This document shows positions 1 through 7,951 of a stretch of DNA of 43,896 nt, piece after piece (position 1 is the stretch's first letter; each line of letters begins with the position of its first letter). The notes under the pieces were generated by a model. That model ran no database searches, was not told the origin of the DNA, and worked only from the letters and a program-made list of their open reading frames with translations. The stretch covers positions 1-43,896 of the forward strand of contig JAJDCQ010000127.1 of assembly GCA_029260755.1 (NCBI GenBank), in the 5' to 3' direction. The DNA is from Planctomycetota bacterium (GTDB taxonomy: Bacteria; Planctomycetota; J058; JAJDCQ01). Position numbers and translations under genes: made by a program.

Positions 1-618
1 CTGCGGGCGGCCGGATGAACCGGGCGACCGGATGGTCACGCCCGCACGATCCCCCTGTACTCTTGCGACGCCGCGGGCTGGCGCGCGGCGAGACGTTGGA
101 CATTCAGCAGCAGGCGCCGAGCGCGAAGTTGCCCTGCCCCCCTCCATGAGCGAACCGATGACCGCCCGGAGAGAGCGAGCCGCGTGACGTCGGAGGGGGG
201 CGGCGCAGGATCACCTCGGTGCGCCGACCGTTCGCCGGTCGTAGTGGGGTGGGACCTCGTCGCGTCCTGAGTTCCACCGTGGTTAGGTGTTAGGCTTAAC
301 CCTCTGGCATTCAGGCCTGACCCCAATGCGGGGCCCGGGGCTGACTGTGCAATCCATATCGAGGGATGCGCATCTCGGAGTCGGGGCTCGCGCTGCGAGG
401 CGCGTCGACGGATATGTGGACCGGGCCGCGGACCCGGGCTGGCCACCGGGGTCAGGCCTCTGTCTTGCTGGCTTGGGAGGGGAGCACGCATCGCAACCAC
501 GTTCCGACCAAGCAGCAAGCAGAGGCCTGACCCCGCATGCCGTCACATTTCGCGGGATCCGATCGGGAAACGGCGACACCCGCCCGCAATGCGGGCTCCG
601 ACGCCAGCAACACGAGCC
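1..618. other. Gene-poor left edge with decayed sequence
   Basis: I see no convincing gene here. A minus-strand open frame at 36-518 is rich in Arg, Pro and Ser, has no family signature and runs through the inverted repeats at 313-534, so I do not call it. The last 35 or so codons of that frame (36-140) look slightly more protein-like but I do not recognise them. The segment holds three copies of the 12-mer GGGGTCAGGCCT, which suggests remnants of a mobile element. The only gene border is the kinase stop codon at 619. Confidence 0.5.
448..534. repeat. Inverted repeat with GGGGTCAGGCCT ends
   Basis: The left arm at 448-470 begins GGGGTCAGGCCTCTG and the right arm at 511-534 is its reverse complement, differing by one inserted base near the inner end. 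The arms enclose about 40 bp. A third copy of the 12-mer, in minus orientation, lies at 313-324. Motifs of the GGGGTCAGG(T/C)CT kind are often seen beside Y1 (REP-associated tyrosine) transposase genes; that link is from general knowledge and no transposase is visible here. Confidence 0.6.
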
Positions 619-3600
619 CTACCGCACGAACCGGAACGACCGCACCGCCGCCGCCGCCCGCGCGACCGAGTCGGGCATCGGATCGGTCGCCGACACGTTC
701 CACCCCAGCTCGCGGAGCCGCAGGATCTCGACTCCCGCGAACCCGCCGGCCTCCTTCGCGCGCTCGACGTAGAGGCGGGTCGCGTCCTCTTCGTTGAGCT
801 GGGTCGCGTAGGCGATCCCGAACCGGCGGTCGCGGATCTTCTCGAGCTGGTCGAGGGCCAGGTGGAGCCGCACCGGCCGCTGCCATGGCGGCTCTCCGGG
901 ACCGGGGAGAACCTGTGAGGTCATGCACTGGAGGACGCGGTCGTCGCTCACCAGCATGATCTGGACGAGGTTCGCCCCCGCCTCGCGGTAGCCGATCACC
1001 GTGAAGGTCAGGTTGAGGCCGCCTTCCTCGCCCGCCCCGTCGGCCGGCTTCAGCTCGGCGTTCTCGAAGAGGACCGACTGCTGCGGGCTCCGCGATGCGG
1101 CGCCCTCGGGCTGGACGGTGGCGTCGATCGTCTCGCCGGCCTGCAGCGATGCGATCAGGGTGTGCACGTCCTTCGCGACGGCGTGGTGGGGCACCCGCTC
1201 GACGAACGTCTGCAGGTCGATGAGCGCGTCGTCGAACTGCCGGAGGCGCACCCGCGCGAGCCCGCGTCCCTGGATCGCGCCGCCGAGCTCCGGGGCGAGC
1301 TCGAGCGCCCGGTCGTAGGCGGCGAGCGCCCCGATCGCGTCGCCCGATCGGAGGCGCGCGGCGCCGAGGCACGCCGAGGCCCATCCCTCGCGGTCCAGCG
1401 GGAGCGCCCGCTCGAGGTCGGCCAGCCCGTCGGCGCGCCGCTTGCCCGCCCACCGGATGACGCCTCGCAACGCCCAGCCGCCCGCCTCGTCGGGGTGGTC
1501 TTCGATGAGCCGGGTCGCGCTCGCCTCGCCGGCGTCGACCTCGCGCGCGGCGAGGTGGGCGACCGTCGTGAGCTCGAGCAGGCTCGCCTCGTCGGCTCCC
1601 TCGAGCGCGGCAGCTCGCTCGGCCGTCTCGACCGCCACGGCGAGCTCGCGGCGCCGGAGCGCGACGGCCGCCGAGAGCCACGCGGTGATCCCGTCGTCGG
1701 GCGCCGCGCCCCGCACCAGGACGAGTTCGGCCTCGGCCGCCTCGACCTCTCCCCGCTCGGCGAGCAGCAGCGCGCGGAGGCGACGCGCGAGGTGAACGTG
1801 CGGCGCCACGTCGGCGGCGATCACCGCCTCGACATCACCGAGGGCGTCGTCGGCCGCGCCGGTCGCGGCGCGCGCGAACGCGCGGGCGAGGCGCGCGTCG
1901 GGGTCGGCTCCGTCGTCGGTCGCCGCCTGCTCGGCGAGCTGCAGGGCGCGGGCCGGGTCGCCGTCCTCGAGGGCGACCGCGGCCTGGAGCGCGCGGAGGG
2001 CGGCCGGTCCGCCGCCCTCCTCGCCGAGGGTCGCGGCGAGCAGCTCGCGCGCCCGGTCTAGCCTCCCGCGCATCAGCGCCTCGCGCACCTCGCGCACCCG
2101 CTCGGCGACGATCCTCGCGGCGACTCCCCCGGCGTCGGCGCCGGCGTCGCCGCCGCCGGACCCATCGGACCCGGCCCGCGGCCCGCCCCCGCCCCCGCCG
2201 CCCGGTCGGCCCTGCATCCCGATCGCGACGACGACGATCACGATCGCGGCCGTCGCGATCGCGGCCACCGCCCCGACGATCACCCGCGACGGACCCTCCT
2301 CGAGCTCGTCGACCTCCTCGATCGCCGTCGTCGATGCGGGCCCAGCGCCGGACCGCGAGCCGCGCCGCGAGCCGGACCCGCCCGCGCCCTCATCGATCCG
2401 CTCGCCGCGGGCGGCGGCGGCGAGCGCCCTCCGGAACGCGTCCGCCGATGGGAACCGATTCGCGGGGTCGCGCGCGAGCGCCCCTTCGATCACGTCGTCG
2501 TAGCCCGGCGGCAGCGACCGCACGATCTCGGTCGGCGGCGTGATCGGCGCGTGGAGGATCCGCGCCATCAGCTCGGCGGCGCTCTCGCCCGAGAACGGCG
2601 TCCTTCCGGTGAGGCACTCGTAGAGCATCACCCCGATGCTGAAGATGTCGCTCCGCGGGTCGGCGTCGTGGGCGCCCTGGATGTGCTCGGGCGATGCGTA
2701 GGCGGGCGTGCCAAGGAACTGCCCCGAGCCGGTGATCGTGCCGGTCCCGCCGGTCGTGTCCCGGGCGAGGCCGAAGTCGATCAGGAGGGCGGCGCCGTCC
2801 TCGTCGCGGATGATGACGTTGCCCGGCTTGAGGTCGCGGTGGATCACGCCCTCGCCGTGGGCGTAGCCGACCGCGTCGAGCACCTCGTCGATGACGCGCG
2901 TCGCGCGCTCCACCGGGAGCGGCTCGTCGTCGACGAGGAGGCTCGCGAGCGACCGCCCCTCGACCCGCTCCATCACCATGTAGAGGAAGTCCTTCACCTG
3001 CCCGAGCTCGTGCACCCGGACGATCCCCGGGTGGATCAGCCGGGCGGCCGACCGTCCCTCCCGGACGAACCGCGCGATCGTCGTCTCGTTGACGCTCGGG
3101 CCGGGCCGGACGATCTTGATCGCGACGGTGCGCCGGAGCTCGGTGTCCTCCGCCTCGAGGACGACGCCGACGCCGCCGCGGCCGAGCCGTCCGCGAACGA
3201 CGTATCGGCGGAGACGGCCCGGCGCTGCCTGGACGTCGCGGCGCGCCGCCGCGACGACGGCCGACGACGACCCGCCGACCGGGCGCGAAAGGGGGATGCT
3301 GAGATCGAGCGGGTTGCGGGTGCTCAGCACCTCGACGTCGCTGACCGACGCCTCGAGGTCGACCGCCTCGATCTCGAGCGAGCTCCGGCAGCGCGGGCAT
3401 CGACCGTCGGCGATGTCGGCCCGCGCCAGGCGCGCCCCGCACTCGCTGCAGGCGAAGAGCTTCGCCCCCCGGGCGAGCTCGAGCTCGACGAGCTGCGCGG
3501 CCGAGATCAGCCTCGAGGCGACCAGCGCCTGCGCCCAGGCGAGCGGGTCGTCGCGTCGATCGGGCGAGACGCGGGCGGCGACCTCGGGCGCGCGCGCCCG

Positions 3601-3687
3601 ATCGAGCATCCCCGCCCCGATCGCCGCCTCGACGATCGCCGACGCGGGCGCCTTCGCCCGTCCGCTGTCTCCGACCCCGTCGGCCAT
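619..3687 (-). CDS. Zinc-ribbon Ser/Thr protein kinase with TPR sensor region
   Basis: Predicted transmembrane Hanks-type kinase of 1022 residues. From the ATG at 3687: an N-terminal helical segment; a four-cysteine zinc ribbon (C80, C83, C97, C100); a kinase domain at about 161-430 with glycine loop GRGGVG, VAIK lysine, HRDLKPGN with catalytic D285, DFGLAR and a GTPAYASPEH segment where APE has become SPE; a membrane helix at about 469-491; a Gly-rich linker; then a long alanine-rich TPR region. The last 130 or so residues form a separate domain I do not recognise. An in-frame ATG 22 codons upstream exists, but that extension is poor in conserved character. The gene stands alone and diverges from the M16 peptidase gene. 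It probably phosphorylates cytosolic partners in response to something sensed by the TPR side; ligand and target are unknown. Confidence 0.88.
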   Translation of the reverse strand: MADGVGDSGRAKAPASAIVEAAIGAGMLDRARAPEVAARVSPDRRDDPLAWAQALVASRLISAAQLVELELARGAKLFACSECGARLARADIADGRCPRCRSSLEIEAVDLEASVSDVEVLSTRNPLDLSIPLSRPVGGSSSAVVAAARRDVQAAPGRLRRYVVRGRLGRGGVGVVLEAEDTELRRTVAIKIVRPGPSVNETTIARFVREGRSAARLIHPGIVRVHELGQVKDFLYMVMERVEGRSLASLLVDDEPLPVERATRVIDEVLDAVGYAHGEGVIHRDLKPGNVIIRDEDGAALLIDFGLARDTTGGTGTITGSGQFLGTPAYASPEHIQGAHDADPRSDIFSIGVMLYECLTGRTPFSGESAAELMARILHAPITPPTEIVRSLPPGYDDVIEGALARDPANRFPSADAFRRALAAAARGERIDEGAGGSGSRRGSRSGAGPASTTAIEEVDELEEGPSRVIVGAVAAIATAAIVIVVVAIGMQGRPGGGGGGGPRAGSDGSGGGDAGADAGGVAARIVAERVREVREALMRGRLDRARELLAATLGEEGGGPAALRALQAAVALEDGDPARALQLAEQAATDDGADPDARLARAFARAATGAADDALGDVEAVIAADVAPHVHLARRLRALLLAERGEVEAAEAELVLVRGAAPDDGITAWLSAAVALRRRELAVAVETAERAAALEGADEASLLELTTVAHLAAREVDAGEASATRLIEDHPDEAGGWALRGVIRWAGKRRADGLADLERALPLDREGWASACLGAARLRSGDAIGALAAYDRALELAPELGGAIQGRGLARVRLRQFDDALIDLQTFVERVPHHAVAKDVHTLIASLQAGETIDATVQPEGAASRSPQQSVLFENAELKPADGAGEEGGLNLTFTVIGYREAGANLVQIMLVSDDRVLQCMTSQVLPGPGEPPWQRPVRLHLALDQLEKIRDRRFGIAYATQLNEEDATRLYVERAKEAGGFAGVEILRLRELGWNVSATDPMPDSVARAAAAVRSFRFVR

Positions 3688-3857
3688 GGTCGCTCCGGGG
3701 CTCCGCCGGCCATCCCCAAGGCCATCATCGCCCCGCGAGGCGATCCCGTCCACCGCAGGCGGTCTTTTCTTCGGGCCGACCCCGCGTTAGTCTCTCCGGT
3801 CGCCGCGGCGACCCTCGCCGCGGACCCTTCCGTCATTCCTCGAGCGGAGAGTCGGCC

Positions 3858-6629
3858 ATGCAGCGCTTCCTCGTCTCCAGCGGCTCGCCTCGTGCGGGAG
3901 TCATCCGCACGGGACTCGTCTTGGCGCTCCTCACGGTCGCGACCCTCGGGTTCTCGCCCCCGGTGCACGCCATGGACATCAAGTACGAGAAGTACCAGCT
4001 GGAGAACGGCATGACCGTGATCCTCCACCAGGATCGCGCGCTGCCGGTCGTCTGCGTGAACCTGTGGTACCGCGTGGGCAGCAAGGACGAGAAGCGGGGC
4101 CGGAGCGGCTTCGCCCACCTCTTCGAGCACCTGATGTTCATGGGGACCGAGCGCGTCCCCGACAACCAGTTCGACCTCGTGATGGAGTCCGGCGGCGGGA
4201 GCAACAACGCCACGACCAGCTCCGATCGGACGAACTACTTCAGCAGCGGGCCGGCGCGCCTCCTGCCGACGCTGCTGTGGCTCGAGGCCGACCGCCTCGA
4301 GGACCTCGCCCGGACGATGACCCAGGAGAAGCTCGACACGCAGCGCGAGGTCGTCCGGAACGAGCGGCGCCAGAGCTACGAGAACCGTCCCTACGGGAAG
4401 GCCGAGCTCGAGATCCAGGGGATGATGTATCCGGTCGGCCATCCGTACAACATCCCAGTCATTGGGACGCACGCCGACCTCGAGGCGGCGACCGTCAACG
4501 ACGTGAAGAACTTCTTCGCGACCTACTACGTGCCCAACAACGTCAACCTCTGCGTCGCGGGCGACTTCGATGTCGCCGAGACGAAGAAGCTGATCGAGAG
4601 CCTCTTCGGCTCGCTCCCGCGCGGCGCCGAGGCGCCGAACGCGGACGCCGAGCCGGTGAAGCTCGACGAGGTGAAGCGCTCGACGGTCGTCGACAAGGTG
4701 CAGCTCCCGCTCGTGGCCCAGTCGTGGCACAGCCCGGCCCTCTACGCCGATGGCGACGCCGAGTGCGACCTCATCGCCGCGGTGCTGACCGAGGGCAAGA
4801 CGAGCCGCCTCTACAAGCGGCTGGTGATCGACGAGCAGCTCGCCGCCGAGGTGGGCGCCTACCAGGACAGCTCGGTCCTCGGCAGCACGTTCCGGATCGA
4901 CGTGACGGCCGTCCCCGGCGCCGACCTCGACCGGGTCGAGGAGATCGTCTGGGAGGAGGTGAAGCGCCTCATCGCGGACGGCCCGACCAAGGAGGAGCTC
5001 GAGCGGCACCAGGCGTCGATCGAGCTCCAGATGCTGAGCCGCCTCCAGAGCGTCGACGCCAAGGCGGACCGCCTCAACTCCTACGAGTTCTACCGGGGCG
5101 AGCCGAACAGCTTCGCCTGGGACCTCGCCCGCTACCGCGACGCGTCGGCGGCGAGCGTCAAGGGCTGGGCGAAGAAGATCTTCGTCGAGGAGCGCGTCGT
5201 GATGCGCGTCCTGCCCCAGGAGCCGCAGCGCGCCGAGACGGGCCGCGATGCCAAGCCGACCCTCGGGGCGCAGTCGGCGTTCGCCCCGTCGTCGCCGGCG
5301 ACGTTCGAGCTCGAAAACGGCCTGAAGGTCATGCTCTGGGAGAAGGGCGAGCTGCCGCTCGTCGCCATGTCGCTCCACGCCAAGCCGGGCGGATCGCTCG
5401 ACCACACGGCGGCCAACGCCGGCCTGGCGCACCTGACGGCCGACATGCTCGACGAGGGCGCCGGCGACCTCGACGCCCTCGCGTTCGGCGACGCGCTCCA
5501 GCTGCTCGGATCGCGCGTCAGCGCGACGGTCGACCACGAGACCCTCGCCGTCAGCTTCTTCGGCCTCAAGCGCAACCTCGACCAGGCGAGCCGGCTCTAC
5601 GCCGATGCGATCCGGCGGCCGCGCCTCCAGGACGAGGACTGGAAGCGGGTGAGGCGCCTCCACCTCGAGGACCTCAAGCAGAGCCAGGACAACCCGCGGA
5701 CGATCGCCCGCAACGTGACCCTCCGCCAGATGTACGGCGACGCGACCCCCTACGGCTGGCCGGTCTCGGGGACGAGCGGGACGGTCGAGGCGCTCACCCT
5801 CGATGCGGTGAAGAGCAACCACCGGCGGCTGCTCCGGCCCGACCGGGCGACCCTGCTCATCGCGGGCGACCTGTCGATCGCCGAGGCGAAGCCGCTCGTC
5901 GAGGAGCTGTTCGGCGACTGGAAGGCGGCGGACGGCGCGTCCGACATCGTGAAGATCGACGCGGCGCCCGAGCCGAGCGCCGGCGACGCCCTCCGGATCT
6001 TCGTCGTCGACCGCCCCGACGCGGTGCAGACGGTCGTCCGGTTCATCCTCCCGGGGACGACGTTCCGGGACGAGCATCGGATCGAGCTCGAGCTGATCAA
6101 CACGCTGCTGGGCGGCAGCTTCACCAGCCGGCTCAACCAGAACCTGCGCGAGAAGCACGGCTACAGCTACGGGGCCGGGAGCGCCTTCGTGATGCAGCCG
6201 CGGATCGGCTACTTCATCGCCGCATCGAACGTCCGCGCGGATGTGACCGGCGAGAGCATCGGCGAGTTCCTGAACGAGCTGAAGGGAGTCCGCAGCGGCT
6301 CGAGCATCACCGCCGGCGAGGTCGAGAAGGCGCGCGAGACGCTCCGGACCGAGCAGATCGAGACGTTCGCCGGGATCTCGGGCGTCCTCGGCGCGGCCGG
6401 CGAGCTCCTGGCGAACGGGATGCCGTTCGAGACGCTCGCGGCCGACATGAAGGCGATGGAGGCGGTGACCGACGCCGACCTGAACGCGGTCGTGAAGGAC
6501 GCGATCCCGCTCGAGCGGGGGATCCTGGTCCTGGTCGGAGACAAGGCGCTGATCGAGAAGGAGATCGCGGAGCTCGGCGGGTTGCCGGCTCCGGTCGAGG
6601 TGGATGTGCACGGGGCGGTGAAGAAGTAG
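3858..6629 (+). CDS. Secreted M16 family zinc metallopeptidase
   Basis: A 923-residue pitrilysin-type peptidase with two M16 halves. Residues 1-38 look like a Sec signal peptide (hydrophobic stretch about 18-32, then PPVHA before MDIKYE). The active half carries HLFEH (H87, E90, H91), the inverted HxxEH zinc site, and a likely third ligand E169 in VVRNER. The second half, from about residue 480, has HLTAD at the equivalent place and so lacks the zinc site, as is usual for the partner lobe of two-lobed M16 enzymes. Length is typical for a fused pair. It probably degrades peptides or processes proteins in the periplasm. It is monocistronic, with only a weak GGAG ahead of the ATG. The family call is firm; the substrate is unknown. 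Confidence 0.93.
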   Translation: MQRFLVSSGSPRAGVIRTGLVLALLTVATLGFSPPVHAMDIKYEKYQLENGMTVILHQDRALPVVCVNLWYRVGSKDEKRGRSGFAHLFEHLMFMGTERVPDNQFDLVMESGGGSNNATTSSDRTNYFSSGPARLLPTLLWLEADRLEDLARTMTQEKLDTQREVVRNERRQSYENRPYGKAELEIQGMMYPVGHPYNIPVIGTHADLEAATVNDVKNFFATYYVPNNVNLCVAGDFDVAETKKLIESLFGSLPRGAEAPNADAEPVKLDEVKRSTVVDKVQLPLVAQSWHSPALYADGDAECDLIAAVLTEGKTSRLYKRLVIDEQLAAEVGAYQDSSVLGSTFRIDVTAVPGADLDRVEEIVWEEVKRLIADGPTKEELERHQASIELQMLSRLQSVDAKADRLNSYEFYRGEPNSFAWDLARYRDASAASVKGWAKKIFVEERVVMRVLPQEPQRAETGRDAKPTLGAQSAFAPSSPATFELENGLKVMLWEKGELPLVAMSLHAKPGGSLDHTAANAGLAHLTADMLDEGAGDLDALAFGDALQLLGSRVSATVDHETLAVSFFGLKRNLDQASRLYADAIRRPRLQDEDWKRVRRLHLEDLKQSQDNPRTIARNVTLRQMYGDATPYGWPVSGTSGTVEALTLDAVKSNHRRLLRPDRATLLIAGDLSIAEAKPLVEELFGDWKAADGASDIVKIDAAPEPSAGDALRIFVVDRPDAVQTVVRFILPGTTFRDEHRIELELINTLLGGSFTSRLNQNLREKHGYSYGAGSAFVMQPRIGYFIAASNVRADVTGESIGEFLNELKGVRSGSSITAGEVEKARETLRTEQIETFAGISGVLGAAGELLANGMPFETLAADMKAMEAVTDADLNAVVKDAIPLERGILVLVGDKALIEKEIAELGGLPAPVEVDVHGAVKK

Positions 6630-6670
6630 GACGGCGTCCCTGCAGATCGGGGACGGTACCGGGATCACCG

Positions 6671-6790
6671 ACGTCGGCAATGAACTCTGAGCCGGCAGCC
6701 CCCAATCCGCGCAAGTCCGCGAAATCCGCGGTTCCCACCCGTTCGACGCCGAGAGAGTGAACCGCGGATGACGCGGATTGCGCGGATTGG
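6671..6790. repeat. Period-9 hairpin repeat (CGCGGATT type)
   Basis: The left arm at 6702-6734 and right arm at 6759-6790 are inverted copies, each made of about three CGCGGATT-like units repeating every 9 bp, around a 24-bp loop. The left flank at 6671-6695 (GTCGGCAATGAACT then GCCGGCA) matches the reverse complement of the flank beside the right-edge repeats at 43680-43713. This is therefore a dispersed repeat whose flanks are conserved as well as its arms. In RNA or single-stranded DNA it would form a very stable stem. It lies between the M16 gene and the receiver gene and could act as a bidirectional terminator, but there is no T tract. Confidence 0.8.
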
Positions 6791-6857
6791 CTAGAGGTCA
6801 GGTCGCCGAGACGTTGCCGAAGCGGGCCCCCGTTCCGGGGCCCGCACCGCGCGACGC

Positions 6858-7304
6858 TCAGGCCCCGACCCGCCGATACCCCTCCAGAGCATCCAGATCC
6901 GGCAACAGCTCCAGGATCGGCTTGCTCCGCCCGGACGTCCGCGGCTTCTGGATCACCACGTCGCCGCCGGCCCGCACGATCGCAGCGCTCGCCGCGGGCA
7001 GGCTGCTGTGCCCGACGATGAACGGCCTCACCGCGGCGCGCTCGTGCTTCGCGTAGAGGGCGAGGAGGTCGCGGGTCGCCTCGTCGCCGTGCATGCTCGT
7101 GATGAAGAAGTCCATGAAGACGAGGTCCGGGAGGGCGACGTCGTCCTTCATCCCGAGGGCGGCGTCGGCGGCCGCCAGGGCGTTCTCGGCGCGGAGCCAG
7201 CCGTGGAAGGTGGCCCGCTCCTCCCAGCCTTCGGGGAGGCTGCGCTCGACGAGGGCGTGGTTCTCGTCGAGGTCGTCGATGACCCAGATCACGATCGATC
7301 GCAT
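6858..7304 (-). CDS. Stand-alone response regulator receiver protein
   Basis: A 148-residue single-domain CheY-like protein. Visible receiver landmarks are the acidic pair in VIDDLDENH (about 9-10), the probable phospho-acceptor Asp in LVFMDFF (about 65), the conserved Ser in VGHSS and the Lys in IQKPR. No output domain follows, so it would act by protein contact or as a phosphotransfer intermediate. No histidine kinase gene is nearby. A TAGAAT hexamer (reverse complement at 7314-7319) sits 9 bp before the ATG with no Shine-Dalgarno sequence, which suggests a leaderless message. The gene is boxed in by two intergenic repeats. The receiver call is good; the pathway is unknown. Confidence 0.82.
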   Translation of the reverse strand: MRSIVIWVIDDLDENHALVERSLPEGWEERATFHGWLRAENALAAADAALGMKDDVALPDLVFMDFFITSMHGDEATRDLLALYAKHERAAVRPFIVGHSSLPAASAAIVRAGGDVVIQKPRTSGRSKPILELLPDLDALEGYRRVGA

Positions 7305-7387
7305 GACCGCGGCATTCTAGCAGCGCCGTCGCGGCTCGTCGCCCGGCCACGGACGGTTTGACGTGGTGGCGGGCTCCGGCTCGACTA

Positions 7388-7697
7388 CTAGCCCGCATGG
7401 GGCATATCAACTTCGCTCAGGTCGATGAAGAGATGGAACCACGGAGGCACGGAGACACGGAGCAGCTTCGGATGATGCCCCGTCGCGGACCGATCCCGGC
7501 GCTCCTTCTCTTGGCTCCCGTCGCCTCGCGTGACCGAGACCGATAGGGAGCCATCCCTGGAGCCGCTCGGCTCGCGCGAGCCGGGATACGGCGCCCACAG
7601 TCGCTTCTCCGTGTCTCCGAGCCTCCGTGGTGACATCTGTTCGCCGAAGGCGAGCCCATCGGACCTGAGCGAAGTTGATAGCCCATATGCAGGCTAG
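7388..7697. mobile_element. 310-bp MITE-like element with terminal inverted repeats, copy 1
   Basis: The ends are inverted repeats of about 36 bp (7388-7423 and 7662-7697). They include a perfect 19-bp core, TATCAACTTCGCTCAGGTC, at 7405-7423 against 7662-7680, and outer ends that both read CTAGCC. Inside is a second nested inverted repeat of period-8 CACGGAGG/CACGGAGA units (about 7438-7463 and 7606-7632). There is no transposase frame with a recognisable motif, so it is best seen as a non-autonomous element. A near copy lies at 23149-23444 and a diverged one at 32828-33031. Confidence 0.72.
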
Positions 7698-7951
7698 CAG
7701 CAGGACGCAGCGCGGCAAGACCCGCCGCGCCGGCCGACTCGGCGACGCGATCGGATCGTCCAGGATCCCGGCGCGCACCCCGCGATCGCTTTTCACTTTC
7801 GTGCCACGATCGAATACGTGCCGGTATCTGGGCGACGAAGGAGGTGTCGCCTTCCGTCGTCACCGGCCTCGGTCTCCCGAGAGGCCAGGACTTATCGAGC
7901 TCGGTGGTCGTTGGCACGCGGATTGAGTAGCGTTGGCCTCCGAGATTCCAA
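7698..7951. other. Gene-free leader upstream of the hydrolase pair
   Basis: I see no coding signal. Two short hairpins are possible: 7829-7851 (GGCGAC and GTCGCC arms) and 7865-7889 (GGCCT and AGGCC arms), 60-120 bp before the hydrolase ATG. They could belong to a structured 5' leader, but I cannot match them to a known riboswitch. There is no clear Shine-Dalgarno sequence before the ATG at 7952. Confidence 0.3.

Noticed and set aside
36..518. Possible 160-residue minus-strand gene at the left edge
   Set aside because: It runs through the GGGGTCAGGCCT inverted repeats and has no motif; only its last third looks mildly protein-like.
6636..6654. Terminator hairpin just after the M16 gene
   Set aside because: A GTCCC/GGGAC stem with a 9-nt loop, too weak, with no T tract.
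3507..6680. Very long minus-strand open frame across the M16 gene
   Set aside because: It is antisense to a clear peptidase gene; composition is Arg/Leu/Val-rich with no domain. High GC leaves few stops in that frame.
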